This document shows positions 1 through 8,373 of a stretch of DNA of 64,000 nucleotides, piece after piece (position 1 is the stretch's first letter; every line of letters starts with the position of its first letter). A program made the translations under genes and the position numbers. Below the pieces are notes generated by a model that worked only from the letters and a program-made list of their open reading frames with translations, did not search any database and had not been told where the DNA came from. Source of the stretch: Sodalis praecaptivus. Lineage in GTDB: Bacteria; Pseudomonadota; Gammaproteobacteria; Enterobacterales; Enterobacteriaceae. The stretch covers positions 4,640,760 through 4,704,759 of the forward strand of contig NZ_CP006569.1 of the NCBI RefSeq assembly GCF_000517425.1, in the 5' to 3' direction.

Positions 1-132
1 TGGCATGCGCGCGGCCTTCAGGCGCCGCCTCCAGGAGAGCACTGGGCCTACATCGACGGCAATTACGTGTTGATCGCCGCCGCCACGGGGATCATTACAT
101 CAATCATAATGAGCACGATGCTGCCTCATTAA
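1..132 (+). CDS. RcnB-family protein, C-terminal end (5' cut by window)
   Basis: The frame is open from base 1 and ends in TAA at 130-132, giving 43 residues. The tail holds a PPPGEHWAYIDGNYVLI-like segment followed by AAATGIITSII, which matches the C-terminal pattern of the RcnB (nickel/cobalt homeostasis) periplasmic family: P-P-x-G-x-x-W, then a G-x-Y-x-L-x-A hydrophobic stretch with ATG-I-I. Family members are small secreted proteins; RcnB itself affects Ni/Co efflux, but most homologues have no tested function. The N-terminus and signal peptide lie outside the window. A strong hairpin follows the stop. Confidence 0.6.
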   Translation, partial: WHARGLQAPPPGEHWAYIDGNYVLIAAATGIITSIIMSTMLPH

Positions 133-139
133 GCGTTTC

Positions 140-172
140 CCGCCGGTGGCGTTACGCGCCGCCGGCGGTTTG
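140..172 (+). terminator. Probable rho-independent terminator of the RcnB-like gene
   Basis: A 12-bp stem (140-151 with 157-168, one G-T pair) has a 5-base loop TTACG and a short TTT tail. It starts 8 bases after the stop codon. The short T run makes it a modest terminator. Confidence 0.55.
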
Positions 173-325
173 CGGGCCCGTTTGCCGCCCGCGACCCCGG
201 CCGGCGCTGTTGCGTCCCGCGGCGCCAATCATTAAGCTGTAAATTATCTACCCCCCCTTCATCTTCGCTGGCGTCGGCGCAGCACCGACCGATCGATCCC
301 GGCGGAAAATCAGCAGGCAAAGCGG

Positions 326-1426
326 ATGGAAATCATCATTATCGGCGCCGGCATGATCGGCGCGTCACTGGCGTTTGAAGCCGTCAATCTCGGTGCCAGA
401 GTGACCGTGCTGGATGCCGGTGAACGCGTCAGCGGTACCTCCGGCACGTCGTTCGCCTGGGTCAACGCCCACGGTAAACCGCCGCGAGTCTACCAGCAAT
501 TGAATAACGCCGGCATTGACGCGCATCAGGCGCTCCAGGCGCGCTTTCCTCATCGCCGCTGGCTGCACTTGACCGGCAGCGCCGAATTTCGTCACCCGCA
601 CGACGCGGCCGCGCTGGCGGTACAGGCGCGGCAATTGACGGCGTGGGGGTATCCCGTCCGTTGGCTGGACAAAGAGGCTTTACTGGTGCGGGAACCGGCG
701 CTGGCGCGCGACGCCGTGCCGGCCATGCCGATATTGTGGTGTGAGCGAGAGGGATGGCTGGACACGCGGCTGTATATCAATACCTTGCTGGATGAAGTTA
801 TCGCTGGCGGCGGAAGCGTAGCCACCGCTACCGCCGTCGCCGGCATCATCCGTAACAACCAGCGTGTCACCGGGGTCACCTTGGCCAACGGCCGCGCACT
901 TAACGCCGATCTGGTGGTGAACTGTTGCGGCCGCTGGGCCGATAGCCAGCCTTTCCAGCCGGATCTCGCTTTGCCGCTGGCCCCCACCGCGGGCCTGCTG
1001 GTGCGGGTGCCATCGGCCGCGGCGCCGGTGCGCCACGTTCTTATCACCCCGACATTCGACGTCCGCCCCGACGGTCCGGGCCACAGTCTGATCTGCCCTA
1101 ACGACTTAGAGGTAGCCTGGGCATTGACCGAATCTCCCGCCGCGCGGGATCAAGCGGCGGCCGATCTGTTACGGGAAGCCGCCCGGCTGTTGCCTGGATT
1201 ACGCGGTATCACGGATTATCAGGTCACTACCGGCATTCGCGCGCTGCCGAAGGATGGTTTGCCCGCAATCGGCCCGTTACCGGGGTTAACGGGCTATTAC
1301 TGTATGGTCACCCATAGCGGCGTGACGCTGGCGGCGCTGCTGGCGGCATTGGCGGCGCGAGAGATGGTGACAGGCCAGACGGCGTCGGCATTAGCGCCCT
1401 TCCGCCCCGACCGTCTTTTCGCCTAA
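326..1426 (+). CDS. FAD-dependent oxidoreductase (DAO family)
   Basis: A 366-residue protein with an N-terminal dinucleotide-binding motif, IIIIGAGMIGASLA (GxGxxG at residues 7-12), and an acidic residue ending the second beta strand (LDAGE). A second conserved FAD contact appears near the C-terminus (GIRALPKDGLPAIGPLPG, followed by YYCMVTHSG-TLA). This layout is typical of the D-amino-acid oxidase / glycine oxidase / sarcosine oxidase superfamily (PF01266), which oxidises amines or amino acids and releases hydrogen peroxide. The substrate cannot be told from sequence. There is no clear Shine-Dalgarno before the ATG, so the start is the first in-frame ATG preceding the nucleotide-binding motif. 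It stands alone, convergent with the lipase gene at 1490. Confidence 0.8.
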   Translation: MEIIIIGAGMIGASLAFEAVNLGARVTVLDAGERVSGTSGTSFAWVNAHGKPPRVYQQLNNAGIDAHQALQARFPHRRWLHLTGSAEFRHPHDAAALAVQARQLTAWGYPVRWLDKEALLVREPALARDAVPAMPILWCEREGWLDTRLYINTLLDEVIAGGGSVATATAVAGIIRNNQRVTGVTLANGRALNADLVVNCCGRWADSQPFQPDLALPLAPTAGLLVRVPSAAAPVRHVLITPTFDVRPDGPGHSLICPNDLEVAWALTESPAARDQAAADLLREAARLLPGLRGITDYQVTTGIRALPKDGLPAIGPLPGLTGYYCMVTHSGVTLAALLAALAAREMVTGQTASALAPFRPDRLFA

Positions 1427-1489
1427 CGGCCAGCGCCGCGCCGTGGCTATTGCGCGGGAGGCGCTAACACGCCGCCCATTGCCCCTGAG

Positions 1490-2422
1490 CTATTGCGGTT
1501 GGGTGTCGTTGACGGCGGGTTTAATCACGCGGGCCATTGCCGCGATAACGTCCTTGATGCCGTGGGCCTGGCAGAAAGAGACCAATGCCTGCAACGGCGG
1601 TATGTTGCCGGCAAGCTGCGCCGGCGGCCGAAGCGTAATCCGATGCCCTGGCACCTCGGGTAGCGGCGGCAGCCAGCGCTGTACGCAATGCAGCGGGTCG
1701 TATTGTCCGCTATAACAGCGGATACTCCCGTTCGCCGCCCGTCGTTTCGCCCTGGCGGGCGACGCCCCGTAGCGGCTAAGGGTCTTTTCAGCCACGCCCG
1801 CCGGATTAAACGTCACCGCCATCGAACCGGTCGCTACAGCGGCGATGGCGGCAAGCGAACCGCCGAGAGAATGGCCGGTAAAAAGCACTTTATCGCCAAA
1901 AAGGTGTCTGGCCTGCCGCGCCAGCGCCACCGACGCTTGATACTGCGCATCCCGGTAGCCCAGCGACGCCCGTAGATTGGTCAGCCAGTCGTTGAAACCG
2001 TTGGTGCCGGCAAAGGCCAGCGCCACCTGCCTGCCGTTGCCATAGAAATTGGCCTGTAAGCCGGAACGTTTGTCGCGCAATAACGCCTTATCGAGGCCGT
2101 ATCGGCGCAAATCGTGCGGGGTAAAGCGGCGGAAGGCGCCCGGCGGAAGGGCGGAATGTTTAGCGTAAACATCGCCGGCTATCTGCGCTAACTGATAATC
2201 CCCCTTCTGCGGCAGGACGCCGCAGGTGATATACTCCTCACCGCCGCGCCCTTGCTGCATTGCCGGCGCTGACCTGCGTTGCCGCGGCGCCGCGGCCGCG
2301 GCTGGCGCGCGCTCAGCGGCCGTGAGGCGCGCCGCCAGAGCAGACGTCGCCTGCTGCCCGGCGGCGTAGGAACGCGCCCAGGACACCGCCCCGGGCCCCG
2401 GTGGGAAAACTCGTGGTAACAT
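1490..2422 (-). CDS. Phospholipase A1-like lipase (PhlA/YplA type)
   Basis: A 310-residue alpha/beta hydrolase. The nucleophile elbow GHSLGGSLAA follows an FGDKVLFT strand, and the oxyanion-side segment VALAFAGTNGFNDWLTN (about residues 131-147) precedes it. The region RRYGLDKALLRDKRSGL, the segment AVTFNPAGV after the elbow and the Q-YDPLHC-Q motif recall Serratia PhlA and Yersinia YplA. Those are phospholipases A1 exported through the flagellar or another type III system without a cleaved signal. The first 60 residues are Ala/Arg-rich and low in complexity, with no classical signal peptide, which fits a type III-exported or cytoplasmic protein. The start is supported by a perfect AGGAGG five bases upstream of the ATG. 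No accessory (immunity-type) gene is next to it. The exact substrate is inferred. Confidence 0.7.
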   Translation of the reverse strand: MLPRVFPPGPGAVSWARSYAAGQQATSALAARLTAAERAPAAAAAPRQRRSAPAMQQGRGGEEYITCGVLPQKGDYQLAQIAGDVYAKHSALPPGAFRRFTPHDLRRYGLDKALLRDKRSGLQANFYGNGRQVALAFAGTNGFNDWLTNLRASLGYRDAQYQASVALARQARHLFGDKVLFTGHSLGGSLAAIAAVATGSMAVTFNPAGVAEKTLSRYGASPARAKRRAANGSIRCYSGQYDPLHCVQRWLPPLPEVPGHRITLRPPAQLAGNIPPLQALVSFCQAHGIKDVIAAMARVIKPAVNDTQPQ

Positions 2423-2888
2423 GCTGACCTCCTATCGCCATATCGCTGTTCTGACTGGCAATTTAAGCGATGGCGCCAGGCCGAAATTGCAGGAAATGTT
2501 CATGGCGCCCCCTTTTGTGGGATATTCTAGTGATGATTGCCGGCAGGTTGAGCATCGCCTCGCCATAAAGACGGTTATCGTCGCAATTTGCTGAGCGCGG
2601 CAAGAGAGGACAGAGGAAGATAAATAAAGCCGTTATTTATCTCTGCAATAGCCACAGGCTTAAACATATATTTCTTTGATTACTCACCCGGTAGCGAAGA
2701 CCGCAAATACCCTAATTAACCCATTTATAAACCAGTAAATTTTCTCGAAACAATCGCACAGGAAAATTAATACTGCTGTCAGAGCGCATTGACAATCTCC
2801 GGCCAGCTTAACAAGATGACGACGGACAAGGGTAATCGATCGGCTTGATAACCTCAACTTATTCAAGCTCTTATGGAGACTATTAAAT
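2423..2888. other. 466-bp AT-rich intergenic region between divergent lipase and PKS genes
   Basis: No coding sequence is recognised here. The stretch is clearly more AT-rich than its surroundings and must hold the promoters of both divergent genes. It contains a 25-bp inverted repeat at 2618-2642. A TTGACA hexamer at 2789-2794 points toward the PKS gene, but no good -10 box is found at the right distance. Confidence 0.6.
2618..2642. promoter_or_regulatory. 10-bp inverted repeat, possible operator
   Basis: AGATAAATAA and its exact reverse complement TTATTTATCT are separated by 5 bases. It lies 196 bp upstream of the lipase start and 247 bp upstream of the PKS start, in the shared control region. 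It could be an operator or an RNA hairpin; no regulator can be assigned. Confidence 0.4.
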
Positions 2889-3932
2889 ATGCCCACTCTG
2901 CACAAGCCTGCGGTTTATTTGCCGGAATACATCATTAGCCAGCAAGACACGATTAATTTAGCCAGGACAAACTTTAAAGACAATCCGAATTTGGAAAAAT
3001 CGATCGAATTGATTATTAATACTGGCGTTATGAAAAGACATATTATACAGCCCATCGAGCTCGCCACGTTGCATCCTGGATTTGGCTATCGGAATGCGGT
3101 ATTTGAATATGAGTCAAAACGCTTGGTTCCCGGCGTAGTTGAAGAAGCGCTGCACAATGCCTCCGTCAGCGCCAGCCAAATCGCCGCGATTATCTATGTC
3201 TCCTGCTCGGGTTTTTTGATGCCGTCGCTGACCGCCTGGCTTATTAACCATATGGGACTACCGGATAACACCATGCAATTGCCCATCGCCCAATTAGGCT
3301 GTGCCGCCGGCGGTGCCGCCATCAACCGGGCACATGATTATGTTTTGGCCCATCCCGGGAGCAACGTACTGATAATTAGCTGTGAGTTTTGCTCCCTGAG
3401 CTATCAACCCACCGATGGCGATGTCGGCAGCCTGCTTTCCGACGGGCTATTCGGCGATGCCATCAGCGCAGCGGTCGTCACCGCTGAACCCGGGGAGGGG
3501 CTCTCGCTGGAGCGCAACGCCAGTTATCTGATCCCCGACACCGATGAATGGATCCGCTATCAGGTTAAAGATACCGGTTTTCACTTCCGTCTGGACAAGC
3601 GCGTACCGGGTACCATGAAACCGCTGGCGCCCGTGATGCGTCAGATGACCTGCGAGCACGGCTGGGATATTGAAAACCTGGCCTATTACATTATTCACGC
3701 CGGCGGCCCGCGTATTCTCGACGATCTCGCCAAGTATCTGCGGGTCGATTTGCAGCAATTCTCTTTCAGCCGCGACACGCTGGTCAACTGCGGCAATATC
3801 GCCAGTTCGGTGGTGTTCGAGGCCTATCGCCGCATGCATGAAAAAGGCATTTTCACCCGCGGCGGCAAGGCGATTATCGCCGGCTTCGGCCCCGGCATTA
3901 CCGCCGAAATGAGTTTGTCGCAGTGGAACTAA
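2889..3932 (+). CDS. Type III polyketide synthase, PhlD-like
   Basis: A 347-residue chalcone-synthase-fold enzyme. The catalytic cysteine is Cys138 in QLGCAAGGAAINRA, the histidine is His270 in IIHAGGPRILDDL, and the asparagine is Asn303 in NCGNIASSVVF. The His-Asn spacing of 33 is that of chalcone synthase (303/336). The family signature GFGPGITAEM closes the protein. The segments SCSGFLMPSLTAWLIN, LPIAQLGC, LFGDA-SA and VKDTGFHF-LDK resemble Pseudomonas PhlD, which condenses three malonyl-CoA into phloroglucinol and also places its cysteine at 138. By family, the enzyme is a cytoplasmic homodimer using CoA thioesters without an acyl carrier protein. A GGAG 10 bases before the ATG supports the start. 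No phlACB-like acyltransferase, efflux or regulator genes adjoin, so the product (phloroglucinol, triacetic lactone or an alkylated pyrone or resorcinol) is unknown. Confidence 0.88.
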   Translation: MPTLHKPAVYLPEYIISQQDTINLARTNFKDNPNLEKSIELIINTGVMKRHIIQPIELATLHPGFGYRNAVFEYESKRLVPGVVEEALHNASVSASQIAAIIYVSCSGFLMPSLTAWLINHMGLPDNTMQLPIAQLGCAAGGAAINRAHDYVLAHPGSNVLIISCEFCSLSYQPTDGDVGSLLSDGLFGDAISAAVVTAEPGEGLSLERNASYLIPDTDEWIRYQVKDTGFHFRLDKRVPGTMKPLAPVMRQMTCEHGWDIENLAYYIIHAGGPRILDDLAKYLRVDLQQFSFSRDTLVNCGNIASSVVFEAYRRMHEKGIFTRGGKAIIAGFGPGITAEMSLSQWN

Positions 3933-3957
3933 CGGGCAAATAACGGCACCGCGTGGC

Positions 3958-4422
3958 TTACTCCTTCAGCGTGTACGGCGACGGCCGCCGCATGCCGATA
4001 TGGGGAATGCCATCTTCATCGTAAATGTCCGTCACCGCCGCAAATCCAAGCGCGCGGTAAAAAGCCTGCAAATGCGCCTGGGCGGAGAGGGTTACCGGTT
4101 TCTCCGGCCATCGCGCGGCGCATGACGCCAGCGCCTGATGCATTAGCCGTCCCCCCAGGCCCAGGCCACGCGCTCGGGGGGCTATGACTACCCGTCCAAT
4201 ACTCACCGCGTCCCGCTGCACCAGCAAACGGGCGCACGCCACCAGTCCCGACTCGTCAAAGCCGGCAATATGGCGATTGTCGCCCTGCATATCCAGGCCA
4301 TCCATATCCGCGTAGAGGCACTGCTGTTCGAGTACGAATACCGCGCTGCGCAAAGACAGCAACTGATAAAGTACCGGCGCGCTCACTTCGCTATGGTGCC
4401 AGTCGCACCAGTTTACCATCAT
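3958..4422 (-). CDS. elaA: ElaA-type GNAT N-acetyltransferase
   Basis: A 154-residue single-domain acetyltransferase. The N-terminal part (WCDWHHSE, LYQLLSLRSAVFVLEQ, GDNRHI) matches E. coli ElaA closely. The acetyl-CoA loop is present as RGLGLGGRLMHQAL (about residues 94-107), and AFYRALGFAAV forms the usual GNAT motif B. ElaA proteins are cytoplasmic GNAT enzymes whose physiological acceptor is not established. The first of two adjacent ATGs is chosen because AAGGGGAT sits five bases upstream. It is transcribed against the PKS gene and away from ydeP. Confidence 0.9.
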   Translation of the reverse strand: MMVNWCDWHHSEVSAPVLYQLLSLRSAVFVLEQQCLYADMDGLDMQGDNRHIAGFDESGLVACARLLVQRDAVSIGRVVIAPRARGLGLGGRLMHQALASCAARWPEKPVTLSAQAHLQAFYRALGFAAVTDIYDEDGIPHIGMRRPSPYTLKE

Positions 4423-4544
4423 GATATCCCCTTCTATCTGGTTAATGACCTATTGCCTCCGCGACCGCCCGGCGCCGCGCGTGCGGCGATAACCTACACT
4501 TATAAGGGCATTATGCCTGAGACAGCGTTATCGATGAGGTAAAA

Positions 4545-6839
4545 ATGAAACAGAAAAAGAGCACGATCGGCATTGCGCCTTATGGCGGCTCCGCCGGCGG
4601 ATGGGGCGCATTGAAAGCGGTGGCCGACGCCATTCGCGGCCAAATGGCGGTGAATCAGGATGTTATTGCCCTGTTTAACGTTAACCAACCGCAGGGATTC
4701 GACTGTCCCGGCTGCGCATGGCCGGATCCGCTGCATACCTCATCTTTTGAATTTTGCGAAAACGGCGCCAAAGCGGTCAGTTGGGAAGCCACCGGCAAGC
4801 GAGCCACGCCGGACTTTTTCGCCGCCCATACCGTAAGCGAACTCTGGCAGCGCCACGATTTCGATTTGGAAGGGGAAGGGCGACTGACCCAGCCGATGAA
4901 ATATGATGCCGCTACGGATACTTATCGCCCTATCGAATGGGAAGTGGCTTTTCGCGAAATTGGCGCGACGTTGCAGCGCTACGCCGACCCTGATTGCGTG
5001 GAGTTTTACACGTCCGGACGCACGTCCAACGAGGCGGCATTCCTTTATCAGCTTTTTGCCCGCGAATATGGCACCAATAATTTCCCCGACTGTTCCAATA
5101 TGTGCCATGAACCCACCAGCGTGGGTTTACCGGCCTCTATCGGCGTGGGTAAAGGCACCGTCACCCTTGAGGATTTCGAGCATTGCGATCTGGTCATGTG
5201 CATCGGCCATAATCCCGGTACTAATCATCCGCGCATGCTAGCCACCCTGCGCGAGGTGGCCAAACGCGGCGCCACCATTGTAGCGTTTAATCCCCTGCAG
5301 GAGCGGGGGCTTGAACGGTTCACGTCTCCCCAAAGCCCGATAGAAATGCTCACGCTCAGCGCCACCACACTGTCGTCGACCTATTATAAAGTCCGGGTCG
5401 GCGGCGATGCCGCCATGCTGAAAGGCATTATGAAGGCGCTGCTTACCCTGCATCAAGATGCGCTGGCCCGCGGCGATAACGGGGTAATCGATGAGGCGTT
5501 TATCGCCGAACATACCCAGGGTTTTACGGCCCTGAAAGCCGATTTGGACAACACGCCGTGGCAGGACATCATCGCGGTTTCCGGTCTGAATCACGGCGAA
5601 ATTTTACATATCGCCCGCCTGTACGCCAATGCTGAGCGGACCATTATTTGCTACGGCATGGGCATCACCCAGCATCAGCATGGGACGCAAAATGTGCAAC
5701 AGCTGGCCAATTTGCTGCTGCTGCGCGGGAATATCGGCAAGCCGGGCGCGGGAATTTGTCCCCTGCGCGGGCATTCCAACGTGCAGGGCGACCGCACGGT
5801 GGGCATTACCGAAATCCCCTCGCAGGCGCTGCTAGACGGTATCAAGCGCACCTTTGGTTTCACGCCGCCGGCCAAACATGGCCACGCGGCGGTGGCAAGC
5901 ATACGGGCTATTCAGCAGGGCAGTTCCAAGGCGTTGATTTGTCTTGGCGGCAACCTGGCAACGGCGATGCCGGACCCGGACGTGACTTTTGCGGCCATGC
6001 GCAAATTGGAGCTGGTGGTGCATATGGCGACCAAGTTGAACCGTTCCCATCTGCTGTTGGCGAACGACAGCTATCTTCTGCCGGTGCTGGGCCGCACCGA
6101 GAAGGATAGGCAGGCCAGCGGCAGTCAATCAATTACCGTCGAAGACTCCATGTCGATGGTCCATGCATCGCGCGGAACGCTGCAACCGGCGTCCCCTTAT
6201 CTGCGTTCGGAGCCGGCCATCGTCGCAGGCCTGGCCCGCGCAACGCTGCCTAATAGCAAGGTGCCCTGGGAGGCATTGGTTGCCGATTACGCGCGCATCC
6301 GCGACGCCATAGCATCGGTATTTCCAGCGTTCAAGGACTACAATACCCGCATTCAGCAGCCCGGCGGTTTCCGGCTTTACAATGCCGCCTCGGAACGTCA
6401 ATGGAATACCCCTAATGGACGCGCCCAATTTATTATTATGCCGGGCATCAATGAAGATCCCTGTGGCTCGCCGCATCATGACTTGGTGCTGACCACCCTG
6501 CGTAGCCACGATCAATACAATACTACGTTGTATGGCCTTAACGATCGCTACCGCGGCGTCACCGGCCGGCGCGATGTGCTGTTTCTTAACGCGGCGGAGG
6601 CGGAGCGGCGGGAATTGCGGGTGGGGGATAAAGTTAACGTCATCGCGCTGGACGCCGACGGCGGGCACTCTTCGCGACGGCTGGATAATTTGACGGTGGT
6701 CGTATACGACATGGCCCCCGGCTCGGCGGCAACCTATTATCCCGAGGCCAATAAGCTGGTGCCGCTGGACAGTTATGATCACGACAGCGGCGTCCCGGCG
6801 TATAAAAGCGTGCCCGTCGCGCTTGAGCGCTGCGCCTGA
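4545..6839 (+). CDS. ydeP: Molybdopterin oxidoreductase YdeP (formate-dehydrogenase-like)
   Basis: A 764-residue soluble protein, very similar along its length to E. coli YdeP (about 759 residues). An N-terminal [11 protein letters not shown] motif replaces the four-cysteine Fe-S site of classical formate dehydrogenases. The molybdopterin domain follows with [46 protein letters not shown] and [23 protein letters not shown]-terminal molydopterin-dinucleotide-binding beta domain covers about residues 640-760 ([16 protein letters not shown]). E. coli YdeP contributes to acid resistance under EvgA; its reaction is undefined. GAGGT before the ATG supports the start. No partner subunits or signal peptide are present, so it probably acts in the cytoplasm. 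A cupin regulator follows 97 bp downstream. Confidence 0.93.
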   Translation: MKQKKSTIGIAPYGGSAGGWGALKAVADAIRGQMAVNQDVIALFNVNQPQGFDCPGCAWPDPLHTSSFEFCENGAKAVSWEATGKRATPDFFAAHTVSELWQRHDFDLEGEGRLTQPMKYDAATDTYRPIEWEVAFREIGATLQRYADPDCVEFYTSGRTSNEAAFLYQLFAREYGTNNFPDCSNMCHEPTSVGLPASIGVGKGTVTLEDFEHCDLVMCIGHNPGTNHPRMLATLREVAKRGATIVAFNPLQERGLERFTSPQSPIEMLTLSATTLSSTYYKVRVGGDAAMLKGIMKALLTLHQDALARGDNGVIDEAFIAEHTQGFTALKADLDNTPWQDIIAVSGLNHGEILHIARLYANAERTIICYGMGITQHQHGTQNVQQLANLLLLRGNIGKPGAGICPLRGHSNVQGDRTVGITEIPSQALLDGIKRTFGFTPPAKHGHAAVASIRAIQQGSSKALICLGGNLATAMPDPDVTFAAMRKLELVVHMATKLNRSHLLLANDSYLLPVLGRTEKDRQASGSQSITVEDSMSMVHASRGTLQPASPYLRSEPAIVAGLARATLPNSKVPWEALVADYARIRDAIASVFPAFKDYNTRIQQPGGFRLYNAASERQWNTPNGRAQFIIMPGINEDPCGSPHHDLVLTTLRSHDQYNTTLYGLNDRYRGVTGRRDVLFLNAAEAERRELRVGDKVNVIALDADGGHSSRRLDNLTVVVYDMAPGSAATYYPEANKLVPLDSYDHDSGVPAYKSVPVALERCA

Positions 6840-6885
6840 CGGCAAGAAATAGCCAAGGCGACGGGCGCTTTATCTTGACTTCTGT

Positions 6886-6922
6886 TTCCATTATACCGGA
6901 TTATTAATCCATTATTATGGAA
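6886..6922. promoter_or_regulatory. Nested palindrome upstream of the XRE/cupin regulator
   Basis: The core is a 13-bp perfect palindrome, GGATTA-T-TAATCC (6898-6910). Outer arms TTCCATTATA (6886-6895) and TATTATGGAA (6913-6922) are complementary except at two positions. The structure ends 14 bases before the regulator start codon, as expected for an autoregulatory operator. Binding is inferred. Confidence 0.5.
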
Positions 6923-6936
6923 ATGAGGTCAATCGT

Positions 6937-7506
6937 ATGGACATTAACGCGCGCATCGCCGCCCGGCTGAGCGCGCTGCGCCGGCAGCGTGGATTATCGC
7001 TGGAGGCGCTGGCGCAACAATCCGATGTTAGCCGGTCGATGATCTCGCTGATTGAGCGTGGCGAAAGCAGCCCGACGGCCGTGGTACTGGAAAAACTCGC
7101 CTACGGCCTCGGGATGCCGCTCAACGCGCTATTCGAGGTACCGGCTACCGACAGTACGCCGCTGGTGCGGCACGACGACCAGCCGCGGTGGCAAGATCCA
7201 CAATCGGGCTATATACGGCGCAATCTTACTCCGGACAACGCCCACTTTCCGGTGCAAATGATCGAGGTGATATTCCCTGCCGGCGCCAGCGTCGCCTATG
7301 AAACCGGCCAGCGTGATCCCGGCATTCATCAGCAAATCTGGCTGCTGGCGGGGTCTATTCTTATCCGTGTCGGAGAGCGGGAGTATCGTCTGCGGCAGGG
7401 AGATTGTTTGGGTTTTGCTCTGGACCGTCCCACCGCCTTTCATAATCCTCATCATGAGCCGGCGCGCTATTTGGTGCTGCTGTCGCCGGTCAGGAGCGTA
7501 CCATGA
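6937..7506 (+). CDS. XRE-family HTH regulator with C-terminal cupin domain
   Basis: A 189-residue two-domain regulator. Residues 4-60 form a lambda-repressor-type helix-turn-helix (LSALRRQRGLSLEALAQQS, VSRSMISLIERGESSPTAVV). Residues about 95-185 form a small beta-barrel cupin (HQQIWLLAGSILIRVGEREYRL, GDCLGFALDRPTAFHNP). This architecture is that of PuuR/SutR-like regulators, which sense a small ligand in the cupin. GAGGT precedes the ATG. Its stop overlaps the next gene's ATG (ATGA), so the two are co-translated. A palindrome just upstream suggests autoregulation. Confidence 0.88.
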   Translation: MDINARIAARLSALRRQRGLSLEALAQQSDVSRSMISLIERGESSPTAVVLEKLAYGLGMPLNALFEVPATDSTPLVRHDDQPRWQDPQSGYIRRNLTPDNAHFPVQMIEVIFPAGASVAYETGQRDPGIHQQIWLLAGSILIRVGEREYRLRQGDCLGFALDRPTAFHNPHHEPARYLVLLSPVRSVP

Positions 7507-8033
7507 CCCCTTGCATCACACTGCAATCGCTGGGTGCCGACATTAACCGGGCGGATTTGGCGGACCTGATCGCGCTGTTGATTGACTGCGTGGAAGGGGG
7601 CGCGTCGGTCGGTTTTATGTTGCCGCTTCCCGAGGCGCACGCCGAGGCGTTCTGGCGTCGAAAAACGGCGTTGGCGGCCAGCGGTGATAACGGTCTGCTG
7701 GTGGCGCGCGATGCCGGAGGAAAGATTATCGGCACGGTGCAGGTGGTATTGGCGCAGCCGGAGAATCAACCGCACCGCGGCGACATTATCAAACTATTGG
7801 TACACCGCGGAGCACGTCGCCTCGGCGTGGGCGAGGCATTGATGCGGGCGGCGCAGCAGTGGGCGGCGCAGGCAGGCAAGACGCTGCTGGTGCTGGATAC
7901 CGCCACCGGCAGCGCCGCTGAACGACTTTATACCCGCCTTGGCTGGCGGCGCGCGGGCGTCATTCCCGATTACGCGCTGTATCCCGACGGCCGTTTGACC
8001 GCGACCACCGTCTACTATTTACAGCTGAAATAA
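7503..8033 (+). CDS. GNAT-family N-acetyltransferase
   Basis: A 176-residue acetyltransferase. Its CoA-binding core is KLLVHRGARRLGVGEALMRAA (R/Q-x-x-G-x-G/A variant, about residues 98-118), followed by LLVLDTATGSAAERLYTRLGW and a C-terminal TVYYLQL strand. The arrangement matches single-domain small-molecule acetyltransferases of the PhnO/RimI superfamily; the acceptor is unknown. It begins with an ATG overlapping the stop of the XRE/cupin gene, with CAGGAG upstream, so the acetyltransferase and regulator form a two-gene unit. Acetylating the regulator's ligand is a plausible role, not a shown one. Confidence 0.85.
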   Translation: MTPCITLQSLGADINRADLADLIALLIDCVEGGASVGFMLPLPEAHAEAFWRRKTALAASGDNGLLVARDAGGKIIGTVQVVLAQPENQPHRGDIIKLLVHRGARRLGVGEALMRAAQQWAAQAGKTLLVLDTATGSAAERLYTRLGWRRAGVIPDYALYPDGRLTATTVYYLQLK

Positions 8034-8373
8034 TCATTGCGCCGCTCGCCGGCGGCGGCCAACATCGCGCGCCGTGTTCACGACGCCGGCGCCGACCGAG
8101 GGTGCGCTCGACGCTACGGCGGCTGCCGGAGGCCAGCGCCAACCCGCCTGTGACACGTTTCATCCGCCCGGTGAACCACCAGGCAACGGGCGTAGCGTGA
8201 CGGGTGGCCGAGGGGAGAAAGACGCCGCCCGCTTCTGGACCGCTACACCAACGGCGCCCGTCCTTTTTGCCCTTAAGTCGCTTTTCGCGTCAAACGGGTC
8301 GCAAACCGGATGGTTTCCGTGGCGCACTGTGCAAAGATAGAGCCAACGTTGGTATCGTCAGGAGCGGTGTGTC
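8034..8373. other. 340-bp intergenic stretch, nothing recognised
   Basis: The stretch is GC-rich without a convincing coding frame, terminator or palindrome. It must contain the promoter of the hydrolase/nitrilase pair. An AGGAG at its 3' end is the ribosome-binding site of the hydrolase gene. Confidence 0.5.

Noticed and set aside
2684-2905. 73-codon frame on the minus strand inside the lipase/PKS control region
   Set aside because: It overlaps the PKS start, has no ribosome-binding site and no family resemblance; better read as promoter DNA.
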